From: Rhodocyclales bacterium
GTDB taxonomy: Bacteria > Pseudomonadota > Gammaproteobacteria > Burkholderiales > Rhodocyclaceae
Assembly (NCBI GenBank): GCA_028292505.1
Contig: JAQGMF010000038.1
Location: 53,854 to 117,853, forward strand
DNA length: 64,000 nucleotides
Direction of reading: 5' to 3'
The first letter of the stretch is position 1; the number at the start of each line of letters is the position of its first letter. Below, one piece after another: positions 27,884 to 36,568 of this stretch. Below the pieces are notes generated by a model. The model saw only the letters and a list, made by a program, of their open reading frames with translations, made no database searches and had not been told where the DNA came from. Position numbers and translations under genes: made by a program.

Positions 27884-28657
27884 TCACACCACGCCGGACG
27901 TGCCGCCATCCACGTTCACACTGGCGCCGGTGACATAGCTCGCCGCTTCCGACGCCAGGAAGGCAATGACCTTGGCTGCCTCGCGTGCTTCGCCGATGCG
28001 ACCGAGCGGCACACCTTTGCCGAGATTCTCGTAATGCTGTTCGGTCGTGATGTTCTGGCGTGCTGCGGCACGCTCCTGCTGGCCGCTTTTGAAGACACCG
28101 ACGCAGACCGTGTTGACCAGGATATTGTCGGCCGCGAACTCCTTGGACAGCGCCTTGGTCAGCGCGATGCCGGCGGCACGCGTGACCGAGGTCGGCACGG
28201 ACTTCGCCGACGGCTGCTTGCCGCTGACCGTCGAGATATTGATGATGCGCCCGCCGCCCTGTTTGCGCAGATGCGGAATCGCCGCGCGGCTGACACGAAC
28301 AGCGGCCATGAGCTTGAGGTCGATATCCTTCTGCCAGATATCGTCCGTCGCTTCCTGAAACGGCCCGGCGCTCGACGTGCCCGCATTGTTGACGACGATG
28401 TCCAACCTGCCGAAATGGGCCACCGCATCGGCAACGAAACGCTCTATTGCCTGCGGGTCGGTCACATCAGCCACGATGCTAAGCACCGTGCCGCCCTTGG
28501 CGCGGATGCCCGCAGCCGCCGCTTCGAGCACCTCGGCACGTCGGGCGATGATCACCACGTGCGCGCCCTCCTCGGCCAGTACTTCAGCTGCAGCCTTGCC
28601 GATGCCTTCGCTACCGCCGGTAACGAGGGCCACCTTACCTTTCAAACCAAGATCCAT
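27884..28657 (-). CDS. SDR-family protein with altered catalytic residues
   Basis: The 257-residue Rossmann protein has cofactor motif TGGSEGIG (13-20), D-V at 64-65, NNAG (90-93) and active-site Ser142. At the Tyr-x3-Lys position it reads PTSVTRAAG, so Thr156 replaces Tyr and Arg160 replaces Lys. The Ser-to-Thr spacing is exactly right for the classical motif, so this is substitution, not misalignment. Dehydrogenase activity may be lost or use another mechanism. It stands alone, between the amidotransferase (same strand) and the divergent OsmC/pirin pair. Confidence 0.85.
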   Translation of the reverse strand: MDLGLKGKVALVTGGSEGIGKAAAEVLAEEGAHVVIIARRAEVLEAAAAGIRAKGGTVLSIVADVTDPQAIERFVADAVAHFGRLDIVVNNAGTSSAGPFQEATDDIWQKDIDLKLMAAVRVSRAAIPHLRKQGGGRIINISTVSGKQPSAKSVPTSVTRAAGIALTKALSKEFAADNILVNTVCVGVFKSGQQERAAARQNITTEQHYENLGKGVPLGRIGEAREAAKVIAFLASEAASYVTGASVNVDGGTSGVV

Positions 28658-28779
28658 GATCGATACTCCCGCGCATGACTGAGGTTTACATCGTAGTCCC
28701 GATCACCCGCCCTGGCAGTGATCGAAACCCTCGCGATTTTCGCGCATGATATCGGCTCCATCACACGGAGATCGCCATC

Positions 28780-29187
28780 ATGAGCACACTGCAGCTGAGC
28801 CACGACAGCAGCAGCGAATACCCGCTGCGCCAGCGCGTCGAAGTCGGCGGCTTCACGCTTTACGCTGACGCGGCTGTCAGCACCGGCGGGTCGGGCAGCG
28901 CACCCGGCCCGCATGATTTCTTCGATGCCTCGCTGGCCGCCTGCAAGGCATTGACCCTGATGCTCTATGCACGTCACAAAGGCTGGCCGCTGGAAAATGT
29001 CGACGTCGCCCTGACGCGTGACGCCAGCGACGAGCGTCAGGGCGTCTATCGGCTCGACGTGGCACTCACCTTGCGCGGCACACTTGACGACAAGATGCGG
29101 GCACAACTTCTATCGGTCGCCGAGCGCTGCCCCATCCACAAATTGATGACCACCACCGACATCGTGATCGATACGCATCTTGCATAG
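28780..29187 (+). CDS. OsmC-family protein (YhfA-like peroxiredoxin fold)
   Basis: 135 residues with both OsmC cysteines: C55 in LAACKALTLMLY and C117 in ERCPIHKL. Proteins of this type reduce organic hydroperoxides or handle reactive thiol compounds in the cytoplasm. The start ATG at 28780 is the family start. It lies nine bases upstream of a pirin gene and is probably co-transcribed with it. Confidence 0.88.
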   Translation: MSTLQLSHDSSSEYPLRQRVEVGGFTLYADAAVSTGGSGSAPGPHDFFDASLAACKALTLMLYARHKGWPLENVDVALTRDASDERQGVYRLDVALTLRGTLDDKMRAQLLSVAERCPIHKLMTTTDIVIDTHLA

Positions 29188-29196
29188 AGGAAAAAC

Positions 29197-30075
29197 ATGA
29201 GCAGCATTCGCCAGCGCATCACACCGCACATCCGCGACATCGGCTTTCCTGTCAGACGCCTGCTGCCCGACGCGAAAGCACGCAACGTCGGCCCCTTCGT
29301 GTTCCTCGACCACATGGGGCCGACAAGTTTCGAGGTGGGCACCACGGCAGGCGATGTGCGCCCGCATCCGCACATCGGGCTGGCCACCATCACCTATCTT
29401 TTTTCCGGCGCCATCGTGCACCGCGACAGCCTCGGCTCAGTGCAGTGCATCGAACCGGGCGACGTGAACTGGATGACATCGGGCAGCGGCATCGTCCATT
29501 CCGAACGCATACCGGCGGATATCCGCGAAACCGCGGCAACGGTCCATGGCTTGCAGATGTGGGTCGCGCTGCCGCAGGCCGATGAAAGCGGAACACCCGG
29601 CTTCTGGCACTACCCCGCAGCCAACCTGCCGCGCATCGAACTCGATGGTGTGAGCATCCACGTGCTCGTCGGCCGCGTGGCGGACGAAATATCGCCTGTC
29701 ATAGCCGCCAGCCCGACGCTGTACGCCGCGCTCGATATGCGCCCAGGTGCCGAATTCAAAGTGCAAGCCGATTACGCCGAGCGCGCGCTCTACGTTGTAT
29801 CAGGTGCGATCGCCGTCGACGACGAACTCGTCGAAGCAGGCACACTGGTCGTGCTCGAAGGCGATATCGCAGTGCAGCTCGACGCGCACAGCGACGCACG
29901 TCTGATGCTCATCGGCGGCGCGCCACTCGATGGGCCGCGCACGGTGTGGTGGAATTTCGTGTCGAGCAGCAAGGAGCACATCGAGGCGGCGAAAGCGACT
30001 TGGGCTGCGCAAGACCCGGCGCAATTTCCGAAGGTGCCGGGTGAAGTGGAATGGATACCGTTGCCGGAGCGTTGA
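29197..30075 (+). CDS. Pirin-family cupin protein
   Basis: The 292-residue bicupin pirin has N-terminal metal-binding segment VRPHPHIGLATITYLF, then SGSGIVHSERIP, which supply the His and Glu ligands. The C-terminal pirin domain contains LIGGAPLDGPRTVWWNFVSS. Pirins act as quercetin dioxygenases or redox-sensing regulators; the role here is unknown. Pairing with the OsmC gene suggests oxidative or electrophile stress. GAGGAAAAAC precedes the ATG. Confidence 0.9.
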   Translation: MSSIRQRITPHIRDIGFPVRRLLPDAKARNVGPFVFLDHMGPTSFEVGTTAGDVRPHPHIGLATITYLFSGAIVHRDSLGSVQCIEPGDVNWMTSGSGIVHSERIPADIRETAATVHGLQMWVALPQADESGTPGFWHYPAANLPRIELDGVSIHVLVGRVADEISPVIAASPTLYAALDMRPGAEFKVQADYAERALYVVSGAIAVDDELVEAGTLVVLEGDIAVQLDAHSDARLMLIGGAPLDGPRTVWWNFVSSSKEHIEAAKATWAAQDPAQFPKVPGEVEWIPLPER

Positions 30076-30128
30076 GGAAGCTTGCTGTGTGCCGTGCGGA
30101 CAGCACGCATCACTGCATGATCGCTTTC

Positions 30129-30242
30129 CACTCTCCTGGCCCTGTCGGGCCACCCTCCCCCGAGGGGGAGGGGACAGCAGCACCGGACGTTGCCGTCCCC
30201 TCTCCATTAGGGAGAGGTGGCCCGTCAGGGTCGGGAGAGGGG
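30129..30242. repeat. Long imperfect inverted repeat CTCTCC...GGGAGAG
   Basis: Arms of about 31 bases (30129-30159 and 30210-30242) pair with a few mismatches around TGTCGGGCCACC/GGTGGCCCGTCA. This is a different repeat class from the ATTCCCGC elements. The 30076-30425 spacer contains only this element and the promoter region of the next SDR gene. Confidence 0.7.
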
Positions 30243-30425
30243 AACACTTCCGTCAATGACGAGGCGGCAAAAACAATCTAAACACCCTGATGCCCTTAGC
30301 ATCAAGGCTCACGCGAACCCGCATGTACCACGCGCGACACGCGCCTCTTCGCCGAACCAATCTTCCCGGTGTGAGCCTGATACGCTATTGCACATCCTCA
30401 CATTCATCAGCGACAGGAGTCCAAC

Positions 30426-31178
30426 ATGATCGTCTTCGTCACCGGCGCAAGCTCGGGCTTCGGCGCCGCCATCGTTCGCCGCTTTATCCGCGAAGGTCAC
30501 CGCGCCGTGGCTCTCGGCCGGCGCCAGGAGCGGCTCGACGCCTTGCGTCAGGAATTGAATTCCGATGCCTTGCACACCGTGCTTCTGGACGTGCGCGACA
30601 ACGCAGCCGTCGAACGCGCCATCGCCGATCTGCCAGCAAACTTCGCCGACATCGATGTCCTGGTCAACAACGCCGGCCTCGCGCTGGGTCTGGCACCGGC
30701 GCAGCGCGCTGAACTCGACGACTGGGAGCGCATGGTCGACACCAACATCAAGGGCTTGATGTACGTCACGCGCGCCGTACTGCCCGGCATGGTCGAGCGC
30801 CAGCGCGGACACGTGGTGAACATTGGTTCGGTAGCGGCCAGCTATCCTTACCCCGGCGGCAACGTATACGGCGGCACCAAGGCCTTCGTGCGCCAGTTTT
30901 CCCTCAATCTGCGCGCCGATCTCGTCAATAGTCACGTGCGCGTCACGGACATCGCACCTGGGCTTTCCAGCGGCACCGAATTTTCATCGGTGCGTTTTCA
31001 TGGCGATGAACAAAAAGCGGCACAGGTCTATGCCAACACCCAATCGCTGACGGCAGAGGACATCGCCGAAGCGGTCTATTGGGCCACCACGCTGCCCGCC
31101 CACGTCAATGTGAACGTGCTCGAAATCATGCCAGCGACCCAGGCTCCCGGCCCGCTGACGATTGCGCGCAGCGCGTAG
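30426..31178 (+). CDS. YdfG-like NADP-dependent 3-hydroxy acid dehydrogenase (SDR)
   Basis: The 250-residue classical SDR has TGASSGFG cofactor loop (6-13), NNAG, catalytic Ser in NIGSVAASYPYPGG and intact Tyr-x3-Lys in VYGGTKAFVRQF. The insertion SGTEFSSVRFHGDEQKA is the signature of the YdfG/serine 3-dehydrogenase group, which oxidises L-allo-threonine, serine and 3-hydroxypropionate. Start ATG at 30426 follows GGAG. No partner gene is adjacent. Confidence 0.88.
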   Translation: MIVFVTGASSGFGAAIVRRFIREGHRAVALGRRQERLDALRQELNSDALHTVLLDVRDNAAVERAIADLPANFADIDVLVNNAGLALGLAPAQRAELDDWERMVDTNIKGLMYVTRAVLPGMVERQRGHVVNIGSVAASYPYPGGNVYGGTKAFVRQFSLNLRADLVNSHVRVTDIAPGLSSGTEFSSVRFHGDEQKAAQVYANTQSLTAEDIAEAVYWATTLPAHVNVNVLEIMPATQAPGPLTIARSA

Positions 31179-31385
31179 GTCCAGGAATGCCGCGCGACAT
31201 TGAAACGATGACATCGGCATTACATCCTAGTGCAAACACTTATTTCCCCGGACTGATCCGACGACTGTTTCGGCTGTGCTGCGCAAGCTCACGCCGAACC
31301 CCCCGCGATCCAACATCTAGCAAGGTAGTGAATAACTTCACGCGCGTCGGCGCGCATTAGGCCGTACAGTGCTCCCCAAGATGGC

Positions 31386-31427
31386 GCCTGATCGTCCCTG
31401 ATCGCCCTTAATTGCCCCTGATCGCCC
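31386..31427. repeat. Short degenerate direct repeats (CCTGATCGCCC)
   Basis: Four adjacent imperfect copies of about 10-12 bases (CCTGATCGTCC, CCTGATCGCCC, TTAATTGCCC, CCTGATCGCCC) sit 20-60 bases upstream of the receiver-protein gene. They could be regulator binding sites or a slippage tract. The rest of 31179-31448 shows nothing else. Confidence 0.5.
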
Positions 31428-31448
31428 ATTACCCAGGAAAAGCGCACC

Positions 31449-32006
31449 GTGAGACTTTTTGGCTGGTTTCGCCCGAAACCCATAGAACCCGAACCGGAAG
31501 ACGAGTACATCGTCCCCAATACGGCTCTTGTCATGCCCGTAAATCGACGCGCACGCATGCGTGTCGACCCACGCCACGGCACCCAGGTACTGATCATCGA
31601 CGATTCGCTAGCCGTCATCGGCTCGTTGCGCAAAGTGTTGAAGTCGGCAAATTGCCTCGTTCTCGAAGCCGGTGACGCCGAAAGCGGCTTGGAGATCGCG
31701 CGCCAGGAGCGCCCTCACCTGATCATTATCGATGTCATGCTGCGTGGCATGAACGGCTATTCGGCCTTGCGTAAGATCAGGCGCGACCCCGATCTGTGCG
31801 ATACACCTGTCATCGTCATGAGCGACAATCAAAAGGCGGCCGAGTATTATTTCGATCGCCACTCCGACGCCGACGACTTCATGAAGAAACCCTTCACACG
31901 CCAGGAAGTCTTCGTGCGCCTCGAACGTCTGCTCGATGTCAATCGCGTACCACGCCGCATCAGGCCATCGGACATCATGGACGACGGCGCGCCGCAGCAA
32001 GCCTAG
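31449..32006 (+). CDS. CheY/PilG-like single-domain response regulator
   Basis: 185 residues from a GTG at 31449 with AGGA upstream. An N-terminal ~45-residue basic extension precedes a receiver domain: acidic pair in IIDDSL, phospho-acceptor Asp in IIIDVMLRGMNGY, switch Ser in VIVMSDNQ and Lys in MKKPF. There is no output domain, so it acts through protein contacts, as PilG-like or CheY-like regulators do. No kinase gene is adjacent. Confidence 0.85.
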   Translation: MRLFGWFRPKPIEPEPEDEYIVPNTALVMPVNRRARMRVDPRHGTQVLIIDDSLAVIGSLRKVLKSANCLVLEAGDAESGLEIARQERPHLIIIDVMLRGMNGYSALRKIRRDPDLCDTPVIVMSDNQKAAEYYFDRHSDADDFMKKPFTRQEVFVRLERLLDVNRVPRRIRPSDIMDDGAPQQA

Positions 32007-32153
32007 CGCGCTCTGCCAGGCAGACGGATAACCGTTTGCCAATGTGCGCTGCCGTACAGAACATCCCACTGCTCGCCCCTAAACTCCTCTTCGGCTTACT
32101 GGCTGGCGAGCGCGACCTCGTGCGCCTCACTTCGGCAATCCGACAGGAACGAT

Positions 32154-33686
32154 ATGACAAAAACATTTTTGCGTCGCGATGCCCGACCACGCAGCGGTCC
32201 CGCGATGAGTGCTGTCACGCGCGTGCGCAGAATGCTGCTGATCGTGGCCCCGGCCACTATATTGACGTTTGCATACCCTGCCTCTGCGGAAGAGCCCACT
32301 GTGCTAGGCATCCCCGTTCCGGGGAACGAACCGGCGACCGATCCTGCCACGCGCGCTGTCGAGAATCCAAAACCCGATTTGTCTGCGCAAATCGAGGCCA
32401 ACAAGAGCTACGCCGTACCGGCATTGGAGATTTTCGGCTTCGACTTCTTGCTCAACAGATATAACCGCCGTTTCAGCGGTAGTGACGACTATGACAGCAG
32501 CCTATCCACGGTAAAGCACAACCTGCACAGCGCCTGGGTGGTCGACAACGATCCATTCCGCACGAACCAGTTGGGCCATCCGTACCAGGGCTCGATGTAC
32601 CATGGCTTCGCCAGGTCCGCCGGACTGAATTACTGGGAATCGCTGGGATATACCTTCGGCGGCAGCGTGCTGTGGGAAATTGCCGGGGAGAAGACGCCGC
32701 CGTCACGCAACGATCAGGTCGCCAGCGGTATCGGTGGAACTTTCCTCGGCGAAGCACTTTTTCGCATGTCGAACCTCGTGCTGGAGCAATGGGATGGCTT
32801 GCCACGCTCCTGGCGCGAGACCGTCGCCGGTGCGATCTCTCCGGCAACGGGATTCAACCGTGCTGCGTTCGGCAATCGATTCAGAACGGTCTTTGCCAGC
32901 AATAATCCCGCGTACTACAGTCGTCTGCAGCTTGGCTACAGCACCACCACGCAAAATATACAGGGAGCATCGACAGCCAAGCTTGCACAGAACGAAATGC
33001 TCGCCGATTTCTCGATGGACTACGGCATGCCCGGCAAGCCCGGTTACAGCTACAGACGGCCTTTCGATTACTTCAATTTCCAGGCTACCGTATCGAACGC
33101 CAATGGCTTCGAGAACCTGATGACGCGCGGCTTGTTGATCGGCACTGATTACACCGGCGGCGCAAACTATCGCGGCCTGTTCGGCCTCTATGGTTCCTAC
33201 GATTACATCGCACCGCAAATCTTCCGCATTTCCAGCACGGCCTTGTCGCTCGGCACGAACGGTCAATGGTGGCTGTCGAAAGAAATCGCGCTACAGGGCA
33301 CGGTCCTTGTCGGCGCTGGCTACGCTGCCGTCGGGACGACACGCAACACCATGACCGAAAACGATTACCACTACGGCCTGGCACCACAGGCGCTCGTTTC
33401 CGAACGCATGATATTCGGCGACGATGCTTCCATCGATCTGACGGCGCGCGAGTACTTCGTCAGCCATGTGAATGGAGGCAGCGGCGGGCGTGACAACATC
33501 GTTCGCGTCGACGCTTCATTCACCCGGCGCATTTATCGCCAACATGCCATTGCACTAAAGTTTCTATGGTCGCGTCGCGATGCATTCTTCGTCGATCTTG
33601 GCCGGAGAAACCAGGCGCGAGGGACGATAGGCGTCTTCTACACGCTCCTCGGGCACGATCGTTTCGGCGCCGTCGACTGGCGCTGA
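32154..33686 (+). CDS. DUF3943 outer-membrane protein
   Basis: 510 residues with an N-terminal signal segment (MLLIVAPATILTFAYPASA). The conserved core PYQGSMYHGFARSAGLNYWE then GYTFGGSVLWE identifies the DUF3943 family. The second half is alternating hydrophobic/polar beta strands ending with an aromatic residue near the C-terminus, consistent with an outer-membrane barrel. Function is unknown. Start ATG at 32154 follows AGGAACGAT. Confidence 0.85.
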   Translation: MTKTFLRRDARPRSGPAMSAVTRVRRMLLIVAPATILTFAYPASAEEPTVLGIPVPGNEPATDPATRAVENPKPDLSAQIEANKSYAVPALEIFGFDFLLNRYNRRFSGSDDYDSSLSTVKHNLHSAWVVDNDPFRTNQLGHPYQGSMYHGFARSAGLNYWESLGYTFGGSVLWEIAGEKTPPSRNDQVASGIGGTFLGEALFRMSNLVLEQWDGLPRSWRETVAGAISPATGFNRAAFGNRFRTVFASNNPAYYSRLQLGYSTTTQNIQGASTAKLAQNEMLADFSMDYGMPGKPGYSYRRPFDYFNFQATVSNANGFENLMTRGLLIGTDYTGGANYRGLFGLYGSYDYIAPQIFRISSTALSLGTNGQWWLSKEIALQGTVLVGAGYAAVGTTRNTMTENDYHYGLAPQALVSERMIFGDDASIDLTAREYFVSHVNGGSGGRDNIVRVDASFTRRIYRQHAIALKFLWSRRDAFFVDLGRRNQARGTIGVFYTLLGHDRFGAVDWR

Positions 33687-33698
33687 AAGGCTTTTGCG

Positions 33699-34097
33699 TC
33701 AGCCGCGACGCGTCGTGATGGTGGCGCCCGCGCGAAGGGTCTTGGTGACGGGCGTCTTCTCGGCGATTTCGAGCAAGCGCGTCCATTGCGCCTCGTCCAA
33801 CGTGCCGTCGGCATGCAGTGTCCGCTCGATCGTAGCGTTATCGTTCTCGTCTTTCGACAGCTTGAGTGCAACGCTCAGGCGACCCAACGCCCATCCTTTT
33901 TTCTCGGCATACATGCGCAAGGTAATGGCAGTGCACGCGCCGAGACCTGCGAGCACGTAGTCGTAGGGCGCCGGTCCGTCATCGTGACCGCCACGTGTGG
34001 CAGGTTCGTCGGCAATCAGCCTGTGGTGGCCAACCTGAATATCGTGGTGATAGTGGATGCCCCCGGAAATGACGTTGGCCTGCGCGACGATTTTCAT
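33699..34097 (-). CDS. OsmC-family protein lacking the second cysteine
   Basis: 132 residues from the ATG at 34097, preceded by GGAGAGG. The OsmC fold signature GPAPYDYVLAGLGACTAITL carries C55. The usual second cysteine position (CPVH in relatives) reads EKTPVTKTL, with Thr115 in its place. A 2-Cys peroxidase cycle is therefore not possible without an external thiol. It is convergent with the DUF3943 gene. Confidence 0.85.
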   Translation of the reverse strand: MKIVAQANVISGGIHYHHDIQVGHHRLIADEPATRGGHDDGPAPYDYVLAGLGACTAITLRMYAEKKGWALGRLSVALKLSKDENDNATIERTLHADGTLDEAQWTRLLEIAEKTPVTKTLRAGATITTRRG

Positions 34098-34315
34098 ATG
34101 CCTCTCCACCGATGACAGCGATATGCGCCACAAGCTATCGCAAGCGCCATGGGCACGCAAGACTCTCCGTCGGAGTCAGCCCGTGCGCCCGCGTATTTCG
34201 TGCCGCGATCCACGCGCGCAAAACGACTTGCCCTTAAGGCACATCAAGATCCGATTTGTTTTGTTGTCAAAATAAAATGTTATAAGCTTCATGCAGACCT
34301 TGGGAATCGAATGGC

Positions 34316-34721
34316 ATGCAAACCAAACTTGAAGCGCCGCTCAGCCGGCCAGGGCATCCGCGTTGCAGCGGCAGAACCAACAAGGTGCTGGATACCACCC
34401 TCGAACCATCGACAAGGATGGCTTCGAGGCCGTGACCGTGGAGCACATCGCGCAACACGTCAGGCATCGCCAAGACGACGATCTACCGTCGTTGGCCCAT
34501 CGTCATGGACGCCTTCCTGAGCGATGTCGAGCCCTCCCCCCTTTGCAGAACCGGCCTCTATCGAAGAGACCTTCAGCCTGGCGGTTGCGGTGTTGCCAGG
34601 GCCGCGTGGCGAACTGCTGCGATCCTTGCTTGGTCGTGCTCAGTCGGACGAAGAACTACGTCGTGCTTTCCTGGAAAGCTGCTATTGCCACGCCGCGAAC
34701 GCGGCTATGTCGATACGCTGA
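34316..34721 (+). pseudogene. Broken TetR-family regulator
   Basis: An ATG at 34316 opens MQTKLEAPLSRPGHPR...GRTNKVLDTTLE, a TetR N-terminus. The frame then shifts before IDKDGFEAVTVEHIAQH and again before IAKTTIYRRWP, the helix-turn-helix. A third frame carries LSDVEPS and ELLRSLLGRAQSDEELRRAF. At least two frameshifts make it a pseudogene. It may once have controlled the downstream dehydrogenase. Confidence 0.8.
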
Positions 34722-34798
34722 CGAAGCAGATATTCCACGTCATTCTCGCAACGACAAAGACGCGACGATGCACATGAATAAGGTCACGAGGACATTCG

Positions 34799-35800
34799 AT
34801 GAAAACGCTTTTTGCCATTTCCAACCCGGTACTGATCGACAACATCTTTGATCGCGAAGCGCTGAACCGCCTCGGCAGAATTGCAGATGTGGACTGGGCA
34901 CCGACCGATGGCAGCTTCACCCAGGAATACTTCACCCGCCATATCAGTGCCTATGATGCATGCATTACCTCATGGGACTCGCCGCGGCTGACCGGCCAGG
35001 CGGGCATCAATGCGCGCCGGCTGCGCTTTCTCGGCCATGCCGCGGGCACACTGGCCTCCTACGTGGAGCCCGCATTTTTCGAACGCGAGGTCATCGTCGT
35101 CAACTCCGGCGAACCCCTGGCCATATCGACGGCCGAATGCACGCTCGCGCTGATGATGTCGGCCGCCTGGAATCTGCGCAATTACGAACGTCGCATACAC
35201 GAGGGGGTGTGGTCGAAGTCGCGCCAGGAGACCGTCATGGGCCTCTATGGACAGTCCATCGGCATCATCGGACTGGGCCACGTGGCGCGCCATGTCATCA
35301 AATACCTGAAGCCTTTCGAGCCGCGCATTCTGCTGCATTGCCCCTACGCTTCGGCCGAAGAGGCGCAACAACTCGGCGTGACACTGCTACCGCTGGACGA
35401 CCTACTGCAGCAAAGCCAGATCATCTCGCTACATGACACTTTGACGACCCACACGCGCGGCAGCATCGGCAAGCGCGAACTAGGCCTGATGCGCGACGGA
35501 GCCCTGCTGGTCAACACAGCACGTTCGGAAATCCTCGACAGTGCGGCGCTGCAGGCCGAGCTGGAAAGCGGCCGTCTGAATGCCGCACTGGATGTCTTCG
35601 ACAAAGAACCCCTGTCGCCGGACAACCCGTTGCTGAACCTGCCCAATGTCATATGCTCGCCACATATTGCAGGCATCTCGGCTTACTGGCGCAAGAAAAT
35701 CGGCGGTAATATCGTCGATGCGCTCGAAGCCTACGTCGCTGGCAGACCCATCACCAAATTCGTCACCGCTGAGCGTTTCCGCATCATGTCGGCGCACTGA
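34799..35800 (+). CDS. D-2-hydroxyacid dehydrogenase family protein
   Basis: 333 residues. The NAD-binding domain shows GIIGLGHVARHV, and the catalytic set is Arg in LLVNTARSE, Glu in FDKEPL and His in CSPHIAGIS. Proteins of this family reduce 2-oxoacids in the cytoplasm. The N-terminal substrate domain has no obvious signature, so the substrate is unknown. AGGACATTCG precedes the ATG. The neighbour upstream is a TetR pseudogene. Confidence 0.88.
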   Translation: MKTLFAISNPVLIDNIFDREALNRLGRIADVDWAPTDGSFTQEYFTRHISAYDACITSWDSPRLTGQAGINARRLRFLGHAAGTLASYVEPAFFEREVIVVNSGEPLAISTAECTLALMMSAAWNLRNYERRIHEGVWSKSRQETVMGLYGQSIGIIGLGHVARHVIKYLKPFEPRILLHCPYASAEEAQQLGVTLLPLDDLLQQSQIISLHDTLTTHTRGSIGKRELGLMRDGALLVNTARSEILDSAALQAELESGRLNAALDVFDKEPLSPDNPLLNLPNVICSPHIAGISAYWRKKIGGNIVDALEAYVAGRPITKFVTAERFRIMSAH

Positions 35801-35947
35801 GCCGCCCGCCGCCAGACAGGCTCATCCCTCCTTCGTGGCACGTCCTTGATTTATGGGTCAATCGATTGCGATGCGGCCCGTCTAGACGCTCGACATGCCG
35901 ATGGAATGTTTCCTATGCGGCGCAGAACGCGATATCCTCGCCCGACC

Positions 35948-36520
35948 ATGATCCTGCAAAACGAACAAGCCATCGCCGAAACGCGCGCCTGGGTAAATCG
36001 CGCCGTCATAGGCCTCAACCTCTGCCCCTTCGCCAAGGCCGTGCAAGTCAAGGGATTGGTGCGCTACGTCGCCAGTGACGCTAGCGACGATGCCGCCCTG
36101 CTCGCCGATCTGGAAGACGAATTGCTGAAGCTGGCCAATGCCGACCCGAGCCAGCTCGACACGACCTTGCTGGTGCACCCGCAGGTGCTGACGGACTTCG
36201 TCGAATTCAGTTACTTCCTGCAAGCCGCCGACGCACTTTTGAAAACGCTGGGGCTGAGCGGCACGCTGCAGATTGCCAGCTTTCATCCCAACTACCAGTT
36301 CGCGAACACCGAGCCGGGTGACATTACCAATGCGACGAACCGTTCGCCCTATCCCACGCTGCATCTGCTACGCGAAGAGAGCATCGACCGCGCCGTCGCG
36401 GCCTTCCCGGACGCCAAAGCGATTTATGCCAATAACATGAGTACGCTGGAAGCGCTGGGGCAAGAAGCTTGGGAAGCGCTGCGCGAGCAGTGCCGGCGCG
36501 ACGCGATCGAAGACACTTGA
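35948..36520 (+). CDS. DUF1415 family protein
   Basis: 190 residues from the ATG at 35948; earlier codons in the open frame do not match the family. Signature segments are VIGLNLCPFAKAV, TTLLVHPQVLTDFVEF, ASFHPNYQFANT and NRSPYPTLHLLREESIDRAV. The protein is cytoplasmic with no assigned function; invariant Cys and His residues suggest an enzyme or metal site. Confidence 0.9.
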   Translation: MILQNEQAIAETRAWVNRAVIGLNLCPFAKAVQVKGLVRYVASDASDDAALLADLEDELLKLANADPSQLDTTLLVHPQVLTDFVEFSYFLQAADALLKTLGLSGTLQIASFHPNYQFANTEPGDITNATNRSPYPTLHLLREESIDRAVAAFPDAKAIYANNMSTLEALGQEAWEALREQCRRDAIEDT

Positions 36521-36537
36521 TACAACGCCCTGATACC

Positions 36538-36561
36538 TCATTCCCGCGAAAGCGGGAATGA
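36538..36561. repeat. Single ATTCCCGC-GAAA-GCGGGAAT hairpin
   Basis: A 10-bp stem TCATTCCCGC/GCGGGAATGA is closed by a GAAA tetraloop. It is a half-unit of the paired elements seen elsewhere in the window, placed between convergent genes where it could also terminate transcription. Confidence 0.8.
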
Positions 36562-36568
36562 CGCAGCT

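Noticed and set aside
31386..31427. Possible CRISPR array
   Set aside because: Units of ~11 bases without spacers; no cas genes. No CRISPR array was seen anywhere in the window.
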